Positions 19,556 through 28,072 of a stretch of DNA of 64,000 nucleotides are shown here, piece after piece; the first letter of the stretch is position 1; each line of letters starts with the position of its first letter. Both the position numbers and the translations under genes were made by a program. Source of the stretch: Propionibacteriaceae bacterium. Lineage in GTDB: Bacteria; Actinomycetota; Actinomycetes; Propionibacteriales; Propionibacteriaceae. The notes under the pieces are model-generated. The model saw only the letters and a program-made list of their open reading frames with translations. It was not told the DNA's origin and did no database searches. The stretch is taken from contig WQZD01000013.1 in the NCBI GenBank assembly GCA_009780915.1, positions 1-64,000 on the forward strand, read 5' to 3'.

Positions 19556-20323
19556 TCAGATCGTCTCGTGGTAGAGCTTGGCAAGGAGCGCGTCCCAATA
19601 CGGTCTCCCGAAATGATACGAGGCGATCCCCCATTGATGGTTCTTATCGAGCTTCAACTCATCTGTCGTGAACCGATAGAACTGCTCTTCGGGTATGTCG
19701 TGCCTCATGTGGTCATACATGTCTTGCAGACACGCGTTGATGTGACTGACACCACCCGAGGGCGCGTATGTGCCATCTGAAAACTCAGACGACCAATACA
19801 CTTCGTTGATGCGGAGCCGATGAAGCTGCTGCGATTGGCCCAGCACAGAGACGAACTCCGACCAGGCCGATGTCCACAGGGCAAATCGCTCTTCCGTCCA
19901 GGGAGCCAGAGCAGGCCCCCCCGACAGCTCGATCTTCGCCTCGACGAACTCATTGGACAACGTGACATACACGCCAGGGGATGTTTCCTGTACCGCGAAC
20001 CTCTCATCGACCAGATCCATCAGGAGAATGTCGAAGGTGTGTTCTTCGATCTGGCGTCGAAGCTCGGTATTGCCCAAGTCCCACTGAACCATGCGTCGGC
20101 GGAAAGGCGAAGATATCGCCTGGAGGTCCTCCTCGGAATGCGGCCACGGCTCAGCAGCGAACGCAGAGATCAAACTGGATCGAGCGATGTACTCCACGAG
20201 GTGGAGGCAGGACTCCGGCGCTATCGCCAGGGGATCACGGGACACGCACGAGCCAAAGATGAGGATATTCAATGGGGTTGCCCTACCACACAGCGATGAC
20301 ATAGTTTCCGATATATTGCTCAT
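19556..20323 (-). CDS. DUF6270-like protein, possible SGNH-type hydrolase
   Basis: A 255-residue soluble protein. The N-terminal ILIFGSCVSRDPL motif fits DUF6270-type proteins found in surface-polysaccharide loci; the GSC-x-S segment resembles block I of SGNH/GDSL hydrolases. Later come FDILLMDLVDERF and, near the end, a conserved HFGRPYWDALLAKLYH tail. It has no signal peptide. It follows wecB by 58 bases and is probably the last gene of that operon. The family has no proven function; modification of a polymer precursor is a guess from context. Confidence 0.7.
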   Translation of the reverse strand: MSNISETMSSLCGRATPLNILIFGSCVSRDPLAIAPESCLHLVEYIARSSLISAFAAEPWPHSEEDLQAISSPFRRRMVQWDLGNTELRRQIEEHTFDILLMDLVDERFAVQETSPGVYVTLSNEFVEAKIELSGGPALAPWTEERFALWTSAWSEFVSVLGQSQQLHRLRINEVYWSSEFSDGTYAPSGGVSHINACLQDMYDHMRHDIPEEQFYRFTTDELKLDKNHQWGIASYHFGRPYWDALLAKLYHETI

Positions 20324-20381
20324 GATTCAATCCTCGCAACTCGATAGCGCTCACGCCGTCGTCAAGCATGAGGCTCTAGCA

Positions 20382-21491
20382 TCATACGCCAGTAATCCGC
20401 GTTCGGAGGTATTCCACAATTCGCTCCGACGCGTGCCCGTCTCCATAGGGATTCATGGCCTGGCTCATGCTGGTGTACGCATCAGGGCTTTGAAGGAGAT
20501 TGTCCACGATATCGATGATGACCTGCGTCTCGATCCCTGCGACCACGGCCGTCCCAGCGTCCACGGCTTCGGGGCGTTCCGTTTCCGTCCGTAAGACGAT
20601 GACAGGTTTGCCCAGGTGCGGGGCTTCTTCCTGAAGCCCGCCTGAGTCTGTCATGACGAGATAGCAACGTTCCATGGCATTGTGCATATCCTCGACGTCG
20701 ATGGGGTCGATAAGACTGACCCGTGGGAGGCCGCCGAGGATGTCGAACACAGTTTCCCGGACTGCGGGGTTCAGATGCACGGGGTACACCACCGACACGT
20801 CAGGATGGTCCTCCACTAGGGCCCGCACAGCATGGCAGATATTCTCCAGCGGCCGGCCCAGATTCTCACGGCGATGGGCAGTCAACAGGATGGTCTTCTC
20901 CGAGAAATCATGAGCAGCCAGGAGGGAATCCTTGAAGACATAGTCGGGACGCAGGGTGTACTGGAACGAGTCGATCACGGTATTGCCGGTGACGACCACA
21001 TTGTCCGTGATCCCCTCGCGCGCGAGAGCCGCCTGATTCCCAGGGGTGGGGGCGAAGTAGTGCGTGGCCAGTGCAGTGATGAGCTTACGGTTCATCTCTT
21101 CCGGGAATGGGGAGTAGATATTGTATGTTCGCAACCCGGCTTCGACATGCCCGACGGGGACCTGTTGGTAAAAAGCAGCCATCGCGGCGGCCATCGACGT
21201 GGTGGTGTCCCCGTGGACCAACACCACGTCCGGAGCGAAATCGTCAAGAACGGGACCCATGCCCGTGAGCACTGCTGTGGTGATGTCGGTGATCGTCTGG
21301 CGAGGTCTCATGATCGCCATGTCGTAATCGGGTGTGACTGTGAAGATGTCGAGAACCTGATCGAGCATGGCGCGATGTTGCCCAGTCACACAGACGCGAG
21401 TCTGGACGTCTGGATGCCGATAGAGCTCTAGCACCACGGGACACATCTTGATCGCCTCGGGGCGTGTTCCGAAAACAGCAAGTACTTTCAT
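20382..21491 (-). CDS. wecB: UDP-N-acetylglucosamine 2-epimerase (non-hydrolysing)
   Basis: A 369-residue enzyme that interconverts UDP-GlcNAc and UDP-ManNAc, the first step to ManNAcA. It shows VFGTRPEAIKM at the N-terminus, LVHGDTTTS, the catalytic-site GHVEAGLRT with FPEEMNRK, PVHLNP, and the UDP-binding TDSGGLQEEAP. The length matches the family. Its ATG overlaps the stop of the preceding glycosyltransferase by four bases (ATGA), so expression is coupled to polymer assembly. With WecC it provides UDP-ManNAcA, a teichuronic-acid-type building block. Confidence 0.95.
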   Translation of the reverse strand: MKVLAVFGTRPEAIKMCPVVLELYRHPDVQTRVCVTGQHRAMLDQVLDIFTVTPDYDMAIMRPRQTITDITTAVLTGMGPVLDDFAPDVVLVHGDTTTSMAAAMAAFYQQVPVGHVEAGLRTYNIYSPFPEEMNRKLITALATHYFAPTPGNQAALAREGITDNVVVTGNTVIDSFQYTLRPDYVFKDSLLAAHDFSEKTILLTAHRRENLGRPLENICHAVRALVEDHPDVSVVYPVHLNPAVRETVFDILGGLPRVSLIDPIDVEDMHNAMERCYLVMTDSGGLQEEAPHLGKPVIVLRTETERPEAVDAGTAVVAGIETQVIIDIVDNLLQSPDAYTSMSQAMNPYGDGHASERIVEYLRTRITGV

Positions 21492-24400
21492 TGTTGGTCC
21501 TCTTTGCTCGATGCTGCACGACTCGCTGTGTGTCCACGCGCAGCCAACTGATCCGTGAAGCGCCCCAGAACGGCCGCCAATTCATCCGGGTTGTGCACGA
21601 GATGCAGGTGAGGGTCGACCATCTCACTCATAGGGCTGCCATTGCTCAGGAGCGCGATGACGGGCACGTCCACTGCGAGGTAGTCCGCGAGTTTGGACGG
21701 CAAGTATGGGTTGACCGGGCCAGCGACCTCAGTGTCGGCCACCACGAGAGCGTCCATGGATGATGCGAGGGACAGGAACCGCAGGTAGTTCACGGCTGGA
21801 TTCAGGGTGACCCCGTCGGGCGGCGATGCTGAGAGAGCAAGGGCGTCAGGACCGAAGACATGCAGCCGCACGCCTGGGGAGTCGAGCACTGCCCACAGGG
21901 CGTCAGCCCGGCGGGCATGATAGAAGGAACCGAAGAACCCGACGTTGACATAGCCAGGATCGAGCGGATAGTCGGGTTGGATGACATGCGCCCATCGAGA
22001 AGAGATCTGCGGATGCGGAAGGACGATGCTATGCCTCAAGCCCCTCTCGGCCGAAGGACCGCCATGATGACTCAGCATGTACTGCCGCTGCGATGGATTG
22101 GTGAAAATTATAGTGTCAGCCATGGAGTACACCCATTCCTCGACCTGCCGCCAGTAGGAGTTCAACCACTCCTGTTCGCCCTGGTACACCTTCAAGACTC
22201 GGCGAGGGCTGCCATCGATGTCGAGGGCCACTGGGTCAGAGAACTCTGCATACCAAGTCGCCTCTGGATGGAGCGTCTTGTATCGGCAGGCGGCCTCATG
22301 GCTGCCCGCGAACATGGATCGGGAGTACACCACAGGGACGGACACTCCCGCGACCGCCTTCATGGCTGCCGTCGCCCACCGATGCTGAGCGATCTCGCTG
22401 AAGTAGGAAGGGCCAGGAATGACGATGCGCTCGTCGATTCGCCTACTGGCATAGAACATGTCGTACACATCATCCGTGGGACGTATGTTGGACATGTCGG
22501 CTGTCACGGCCGTCCAGGAAATCATGCTTCCGTACAGGTCACAGATGTGTTTCACCCTTCGTGACGCGACATAGGCCGAGGGGTCTGCGAAGGGTGCCCA
22601 GTTGTGGACGAAAGCCAGACCACGGGTCGGCGCCATGAAGCTCAGATTTGCCACGTCCAGGTCAGCAGCCTCCAGCCGGTCGCGAACATGCGACTGAAGG
22701 CAGGCGGCGCCGTCCTGATAGAGGTTTCTCAATGTCTGCGCAGTGGCGTCAATGTCCAACAGCGCCGTCCTCTTCTCAGCGAAGGGCACAGTGTCATCAA
22801 AAACCTGCGACTCCAGCCGTTTGAGCTGGATGATCGTCTCATCGGCCGTGGCGACAGGCCCGACCATGTCGTACGTGTCCTCCTGCGGCATAACCCGTGC
22901 GACCCTCGTGTGAGGCGTCTTCCTTCTAGCTCCTGGATAAGCGGACCCAGACACCATGGGTTTCTTCTTCGGTCTTCGCGATGTGAGGGGTTGCGCCCTG
23001 CGCTGCTCCGTGTGGGGCCGTCCAGCGTCGAACCAGGCCGTGAGGTCTTCGAGGGTCCCGTTCCGCAGAATCCAGGCGAAGCGTCGAAGCATGGAGCTGC
23101 GCACTCCTAGTGGCGCCCGTGTTCCAAGCAGAGAGGTCATCCCGCCTCGGAGGGCTGCCCACACTCGTCGGCGAGCAAACGGCGAAAGCGTGCGCAGGTT
23201 GTACTCGGCGTGCTTGAAGACATTCTCCCGAAAATCTGACTTGACAAGAGGATACATCCCGCGTCTTCGCAAGTCCTGGCCCACCGCACGTAATGCGACG
23301 ACCCACCCCATGGCATCCTCCCAGGATCGTTGGTCCTGCGTGGAGCTTCCAGTGTCTCGACGATACGTCACCAACGAGCGAGGCACCGTGGAAATCGATG
23401 AGGCGAGCGCCAGCGTCATGAGGTTGAAATACACATCATTCGAGGAGGGGAGATCCTGGAATTTCACTCCTCGAAGACGTAAGAAGCTCGTCGAATAGAG
23501 CTTCGTCCACACCGCGGTCTCACAGAAAGAGAAGATGTTCCCCGGTTGAGTGGCTGCGGACAGCGTCGTGCTCGTGCGGCCGCCGGGAAGACGCAATGCG
23601 TAGTGGTACTGCACTCGCTGTTCGCTGTGAGACCAGGCCACGGCTTCGCACACGGCGATGTCTGACTGTGTCGTCTGCGCGCTCCAGAGGAGTTCAGCGA
23701 CCAGCGCATCCTCGAACCAGTCATCTGAATCGAGGAACATGCAGTAGTCCCCCATCGCCACGGACAAGCCCACGTTTCGCGCGACACCAGCGCCGCGGGA
23801 CTCTTGGCTGTAGACAATGATGCGCTTATCTTCAGCGGCATGCCTGGCGAGTATCTCGGGGGAAGAATCGCTGGAACCATCGTCGATGAGAATGATGTCG
23901 AGCAACTCATGAGTCTGCTCACGGATGCTGCGTAGAGCTCGATCCACGAACTCAGCTCGATTGCAGACGGGGACAATGATAGAGACAAGAGTCCCACGCG
24001 CTTTCTCGGCTTGATCCATCAAGGCGCCGAGGGCGTGACCTGCTTCTCGTAGCTCGCGGGTGGCGCCGCTCAGCCCCGCGAGCCCCAGGGTTTCCCACCC
24101 TTCGCAGATCAGCCATTCGCCAATGATTCGCAGTTCGCGCGGCGTGCTGGCTGCCTCCACGGACCTGCTCAACCACAGCAGCGCGGCCTCTCGAAACTCC
24201 GACCCGTGATCGTCCATGATGTCATACTTGACCAATGTTTCCTGTAGTGCGAGGAATTCCCTGCCGACGGCAAGCGGGTCGACGGCCATGACTTCCCTGA
24301 CAGTGGACATCCACTCCATCGCCGGTCCAGGCAAGGGGGGAAAAGTCGTCGCGTCACCGCACAGCGCCATCGCGGCACTAGAGAACGCGAGATGCCCCCA

Positions 24401-24853
24401 GGTCAGCGATGAGTCGAACTCGAGGCGCGTGCCTTCCACAACGTTCCGAGAGCAGAGAAACGGTCGAGGATCTGCCCACCCATAGGAGACGACATTGGCA
24501 TTGTCACGACGCGCCACGCTCATAGCTGTCGCCACGAAATCCGTGCCCAGTTCCTCGCCACAGCGCATGAAACCGATCCACGCTCCCCACGCTTTCCGCA
24601 ACCCGAGATTTTGCACAGACTCCGTCGACGATCGTGCCACATGAATGACACGTATCCGGGGATGTTCGCCAGCCATGGTCCGCAGTGTCGAGAGAGATTG
24701 GGGGCTCGCGCCTGACTCCACGCAGAGGATGTCCAGGCGTGCGTAGCGTTGCCTGAGGAGGCTGTCGAGACTCCGTCGAAGATTGGCACTCGCAGAGTGG
24801 ACTGGAATGACCATGGTCACCAGAGGATCTTCCGCAGAGCGTGGCGTTGTCAT
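21488..24853 (-). CDS. Large glycosyltransferase: degenerate GT2 + active GT2 + GT4-like module
   Basis: A 1121-residue protein with three transferase-like parts. The first (about 8-200) keeps the GT2 fold signature TMVIPVHS but reads ESGAS where DDGS is expected, and GFMRCGEEL in place of the DxD segment, so it looks inactive. The second GT2 (about 285-500) is complete, with IIVPVCN, IDDGSSDSS and LDSDDW. After a basic linker (about 620-660, RRPKKKPM), the third part (about 740-1110) resembles a GT4-type transferase with FFGSFYHARR and a C-terminal SKLADYLAVDVPVI. The start ATG lies two bases after the stop of the upstream gene. Products are presumably linkages in the ManNAcA-containing polymer; sugars are unknown. 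Confidence 0.82.
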   Translation of the reverse strand: MTTPRSAEDPLVTMVIPVHSASANLRRSLDSLLRQRYARLDILCVESGASPQSLSTLRTMAGEHPRIRVIHVARSSTESVQNLGLRKAWGAWIGFMRCGEELGTDFVATAMSVARRDNANVVSYGWADPRPFLCSRNVVEGTRLEFDSSLTWGHLAFSSAAMALCGDATTFPPLPGPAMEWMSTVREVMAVDPLAVGREFLALQETLVKYDIMDDHGSEFREAALLWLSRSVEAASTPRELRIIGEWLICEGWETLGLAGLSGATRELREAGHALGALMDQAEKARGTLVSIIVPVCNRAEFVDRALRSIREQTHELLDIILIDDGSSDSSPEILARHAAEDKRIIVYSQESRGAGVARNVGLSVAMGDYCMFLDSDDWFEDALVAELLWSAQTTQSDIAVCEAVAWSHSEQRVQYHYALRLPGGRTSTTLSAATQPGNIFSFCETAVWTKLYSTSFLRLRGVKFQDLPSSNDVYFNLMTLALASSISTVPRSLVTYRRDTGSSTQDQRSWEDAMGWVVALRAVGQDLRRRGMYPLVKSDFRENVFKHAEYNLRTLSPFARRRVWAALRGGMTSLLGTRAPLGVRSSMLRRFAWILRNGTLEDLTAWFDAGRPHTEQRRAQPLTSRRPKKKPMVSGSAYPGARRKTPHTRVARVMPQEDTYDMVGPVATADETIIQLKRLESQVFDDTVPFAEKRTALLDIDATAQTLRNLYQDGAACLQSHVRDRLEAADLDVANLSFMAPTRGLAFVHNWAPFADPSAYVASRRVKHICDLYGSMISWTAVTADMSNIRPTDDVYDMFYASRRIDERIVIPGPSYFSEIAQHRWATAAMKAVAGVSVPVVYSRSMFAGSHEAACRYKTLHPEATWYAEFSDPVALDIDGSPRRVLKVYQGEQEWLNSYWRQVEEWVYSMADTIIFTNPSQRQYMLSHHGGPSAERGLRHSIVLPHPQISSRWAHVIQPDYPLDPGYVNVGFFGSFYHARRADALWAVLDSPGVRLHVFGPDALALSASPPDGVTLNPAVNYLRFLSLASSMDALVVADTEVAGPVNPYLPSKLADYLAVDVPVIALLSNGSPMSEMVDPHLHLVHNPDELAAVLGRFTDQLAARGHTASRAASSKEDQQ

Positions 24854-24855
24854 TC

Positions 24856-25809
24856 CTATCGCTCCGCAGTGTCCACCAGGGGCTCGACGATGAATCTGTA
24901 CACGAAGGAGACGTCAGGTGACGCGGCGGCAAGGAGGCCGCGTCGCTGATGCGGCGCGAGTTGCCCCCAGGCGCGAACCAGATTGGCGCGGTATTGGTCC
25001 AGGACGCCGACCGCCGCACTCATCGCATCCTGACTCGACGATGCCAGTCCAGCGACTCTCATGAGGGCACGCGAGTATCCCCTGATCACTGACCTCGGGT
25101 CAGAGGTCGTCGTGATCGAGCTGGAATGGACACGCCGATAGTACAGACAGTCAGGCAAACACCCAGCGCGACGGGCGTTGGCGGTTACGGCGAAAGTCCA
25201 GGCGTTGTCCTCGTAGACGACTCCTTCATCGAAAGAGATCCCCAAGGAGGCGACATAGTCCCGACGTGTCATCTGCATGACAGGCGAGACCCGGTATTCA
25301 TGGTTGGATTGCATCAAGGCGAGCAACTCAAGACCAGAGAAGGATCCCTCGTACATGTGCGACCGCCGATAGTAACGCTGCAACCTCAAGAACGTCTCTC
25401 CGACATGTGTGTCGTGGCCATGGTCACCATCGATGAATGACAACCCATTGAAAAAGACGAGGTCGAGGGAGTCTGTCTCCATGGCCTGGACGCAGCGGGA
25501 AAAGGTGAGAGGCGAGAGGTGGTCGTCCGCATCACAGAAGTACAGATACGTGCCTGACGCATGGCGCATCCCGTTGTTTCGAGCGGCCCCGACCCCACTG
25601 TTGGGTTGGGTGAGCACGGTGATGCGCGAATCATCCTGAGCATACCTGGCAAGGACCTCATGCGAGCCGTCCACCGACCCATCGTCCACACATATCGCCT
25701 CGAAATCGCTCAGCGTCTGCGATGCGATGCTATCCAGACAACGGCCCACATACTGCCGAGCGTTATAGACAGGGACGATGACTGACAGCCTGGGGTTTCC
25801 GCCTTGCAT
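24856..25809 (-). CDS. Family 2 glycosyltransferase
   Basis: A 317-residue single-domain GT2 enzyme. The nucleotide-binding VIVPVYNARQYV, CVDDGSVDGS, and the metal-binding FCDADD are intact, and NSGVGAARNNGM is the usual acceptor-loop segment. No membrane helices are present, so it would act at the inner face on a lipid-linked acceptor. ATG 25809 has a GGTGGGTGA ribosome site directly before it; a GTG two codons earlier (25815) would overlap the upstream stop. It is in the middle of a tight operon with the flanking transferase and unknown genes. Confidence 0.9.
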   Translation of the reverse strand: MQGGNPRLSVIVPVYNARQYVGRCLDSIASQTLSDFEAICVDDGSVDGSHEVLARYAQDDSRITVLTQPNSGVGAARNNGMRHASGTYLYFCDADDHLSPLTFSRCVQAMETDSLDLVFFNGLSFIDGDHGHDTHVGETFLRLQRYYRRSHMYEGSFSGLELLALMQSNHEYRVSPVMQMTRRDYVASLGISFDEGVVYEDNAWTFAVTANARRAGCLPDCLYYRRVHSSSITTTSDPRSVIRGYSRALMRVAGLASSSQDAMSAAVGVLDQYRANLVRAWGQLAPHQRRGLLAAASPDVSFVYRFIVEPLVDTAER

Positions 25810-25811
25810 GA

Positions 25812-26423
25812 TCACCCACCATCACCAGATCGCCGTGGCGTCTCTTTCTCGGCCCCGCGGGAGGGGGAAGCCTCCCTGGCAAGGATATCCGATATTGCGA
25901 CCAGGATGGAGTCACGGGCGCCAGCCAGCACATCGTCCACGTACGGAACCGTCAACGCAGAAGCTGCGATGTCGCCGATCATCTGGTCCAGGTACTCCTT
26001 AGTCGCCAGGTGCGCGGTGAGCTTGTCCAGGAGGTCTTGGGGAACCCGGGTGTTGAAAGCATCCAATGAGTCGTCAAGGTACGCCTTGGTGACCAATCGT
26101 GCCGTGAGGCCCTCCAGCAGGTCCTCTATCATGTCGACGTCCACACCTGGCGCCTGTGAATCTTCTCGACCCTTGCCCTGGGCATGTGACGCGATGGGCG
26201 ACGAGGCCGGTTGACTGCGAACGCGATCGCCCTGGATCAGGCGAGCTCGCACGTCCAAGGCGATCATAGCCACAAGGGCGCCCATCACCAGCACAGCGAC
26301 GAGCGCGGCGCCGAGGCCCCCCACCACTGCCGCCACCGTGCCCGCCACGAAGGTCGCGAGCACAACCAACACGATAATGATCTGAGACCTGCCAGCGTGC
26401 ATGAACATTCTCACTGATCGCAT
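25812..26423 (-). CDS. Unknown membrane protein with repeated C-terminal helical motif
   Basis: About 203 residues, not recognised. Residues 15-60 form two close hydrophobic segments (IIIVLVVLATFVAGTVAAVV and GAALVAVLVMGALVAMIAL). The rest is cytoplasmic-looking and contains a loose repeat: LTARLVTKAYLDD, LTAHLATKEYLDQ and a related VPYVDDVLAG, spaced about 35-40 residues, suggesting amphipathic or coiled helices. It begins four bases after the stop of the 26430-27923 gene and its stop overlaps the start region of the next GT2 gene, so it belongs to the glycosyltransferase operon. A scaffold for polymer-assembly enzymes is conceivable but is inference. Confidence 0.65.
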   Translation of the reverse strand: MRSVRMFMHAGRSQIIIVLVVLATFVAGTVAAVVGGLGAALVAVLVMGALVAMIALDVRARLIQGDRVRSQPASSPIASHAQGKGREDSQAPGVDVDMIEDLLEGLTARLVTKAYLDDSLDAFNTRVPQDLLDKLTAHLATKEYLDQMIGDIAASALTVPYVDDVLAGARDSILVAISDILAREASPSRGAEKETPRRSGDGG

Positions 26424-26429
26424 CACAAC

Positions 26430-27923
26430 TTATCCCCTCACCTGCATCGTGATCGAGGAGTCCTCTCCCACTATTAATCGGCCAACCCCCACTGCCACGG
26501 CTGAACGGTTGGACACCAACACGATCCTCCATGCGAAGTCGCCAGGCTTCAGTCCAGACAGGTCCGCCCCCTCATGGCGCATGTCAGCGAAATAGCTTGT
26601 CGAGTAGTCTGCGCCGCCGAACTGGCCTCCTGAAGCCCCCACTCGTAAGGCCCCCAGACGAATGGCCGTGAACTGCCCGGACGCCGGGCTGTTCAGCCAC
26701 AGGTAGAACTCGCCATCCGAGTACGTCCGCATCGGCAACCCCTCCACGGCGAATCTCCCGCGAATATGCATCCTCGTTCCGTCGACGTTGACCTCGTCGA
26801 GATGAAACAGGAAGGGTTTGCCTGGTTCGGACAGGGGGATATCGACGATATCCAGCACAGCATGACCCAAGAGATCGGCGCGTATTGTGAACGCCTTGTC
26901 GCCCCAACAATGACCCATGCGCCACCCACGAGGGAAGGTGAGAGGATACTCACCCACCCGTCCGTACTCACTGACCCGCACACTCATGAAGTGCCGCCCA
27001 CTGGGAAGGTCAGCGACACGCAAGCCAGCCCGACCGGGCTCGGCGAATCCCGCCGCACGATAGTCGATCCGCACGCCACGCGCGTACTGATCGCTGAACG
27101 AATCTCGCTGAATGCTGCCGAGCGGAAAGACGCGTCGCTCCGCCTCAGACTCAACGATGAGCTCACGGGAAATACTGCTGTAGTCAGGCAGCGGTCGCCC
27201 TCTGAAGAACGCCACCCCGTCGAGGTAGATCTTCCCTCCAGCGAACCACGCCTTGGACAACGCGAAGACACCCTTGGCGCTTGTCCATTGAGCGGACGAT
27301 TCCGCCCTCGCCGCCGAAGGACTCGCCCCTACGACCGCCCGGCCCGGCATGTCGAAAGACGTCCCACAGGCGAACAGCGTCAACAGCGCCATCCAGTACG
27401 CCTTGGACATCCGTGCCATCGACGAGAAGTCGGATGCTCGCGGCGTGTCCCACTCGATGATCGAACATCGTGGGAGCAGATGCTGTTCAGCGGCCAGCCA
27501 TCCCACGTTGGTGTCGGGCGCGGAGTCCTTCGGCGCAGCCAAGACAAGGATCTGGGTATGGGGCGATCGTTGGGCCATGATGTCGCTCCATGCGGACGAC
27601 GCCAATCCCAGGCACACCACATGAGCCGCGCCCACGTGAAGACCACACGCGAGAGCGGCGGCGCTCGCGTGGGGGGACAGGCCCAGGCACGTGACCTGCC
27701 CGGCGTCCACCTCATGATCCTGGAGGTAGTCGCCAAGGAGGTCAGCCGGATCCCGTGGGCCATCGCGATCGTCCCTCGCCCTCGGAGCCTGATCCGCCAT
27801 CCACACCACATCGACGTTCAGCCGCTCGGCGTCCTCGACGGAGAAGAGCCCCGACGCGGGCGAAGAGTCGAAGATCGCCAGCAGATGTTGCTGCGATCCG
27901 TCCCCTTCCCATACACGCATCAT
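26430..27923 (-). CDS. Unknown two-part protein in the glycopolymer operon
   Basis: About 497 residues from ATG 27923, not confidently recognised. The N-terminal half (to about 210) has alternating beta/alpha character with CLGLSPHASAAAL and VVCLGLASSAWSD. The segment GLSPHAS sits where an esterase nucleophile elbow (GxSxG-like) might, but the second glycine is missing. The C-terminal half is rich in beta strands (KIYLDGVAFFRG, GWRMGHCWGDKAF, VNVDGTRMHIRGRF), like a carbohydrate-binding or TagF-associated beta domain. The frame stays open upstream to 28115, but that would overlap the previous gene and looks non-coding. Operon context implies a role in polymer assembly. Confidence 0.6.
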   Translation of the reverse strand: MMRVWEGDGSQQHLLAIFDSSPASGLFSVEDAERLNVDVVWMADQAPRARDDRDGPRDPADLLGDYLQDHEVDAGQVTCLGLSPHASAAALACGLHVGAAHVVCLGLASSAWSDIMAQRSPHTQILVLAAPKDSAPDTNVGWLAAEQHLLPRCSIIEWDTPRASDFSSMARMSKAYWMALLTLFACGTSFDMPGRAVVGASPSAARAESSAQWTSAKGVFALSKAWFAGGKIYLDGVAFFRGRPLPDYSSISRELIVESEAERRVFPLGSIQRDSFSDQYARGVRIDYRAAGFAEPGRAGLRVADLPSGRHFMSVRVSEYGRVGEYPLTFPRGWRMGHCWGDKAFTIRADLLGHAVLDIVDIPLSEPGKPFLFHLDEVNVDGTRMHIRGRFAVEGLPMRTYSDGEFYLWLNSPASGQFTAIRLGALRVGASGGQFGGADYSTSYFADMRHEGADLSGLKPGDFAWRIVLVSNRSAVAVGVGRLIVGEDSSITMQVRG

Positions 27924-28072
27924 GGCCCCACTTTGTTGATGACGGCTTCTGCCTCCACATGCGGCTTCTTCTGATATCCCTAGCCAAGAAGTCTCCACCA
28001 TTCTCCCAGGAGAAGATTCGGCAATCAAGTTGGTGTCACGAATTCGGCACAGCGCCGATCGCGTGACCCGCC

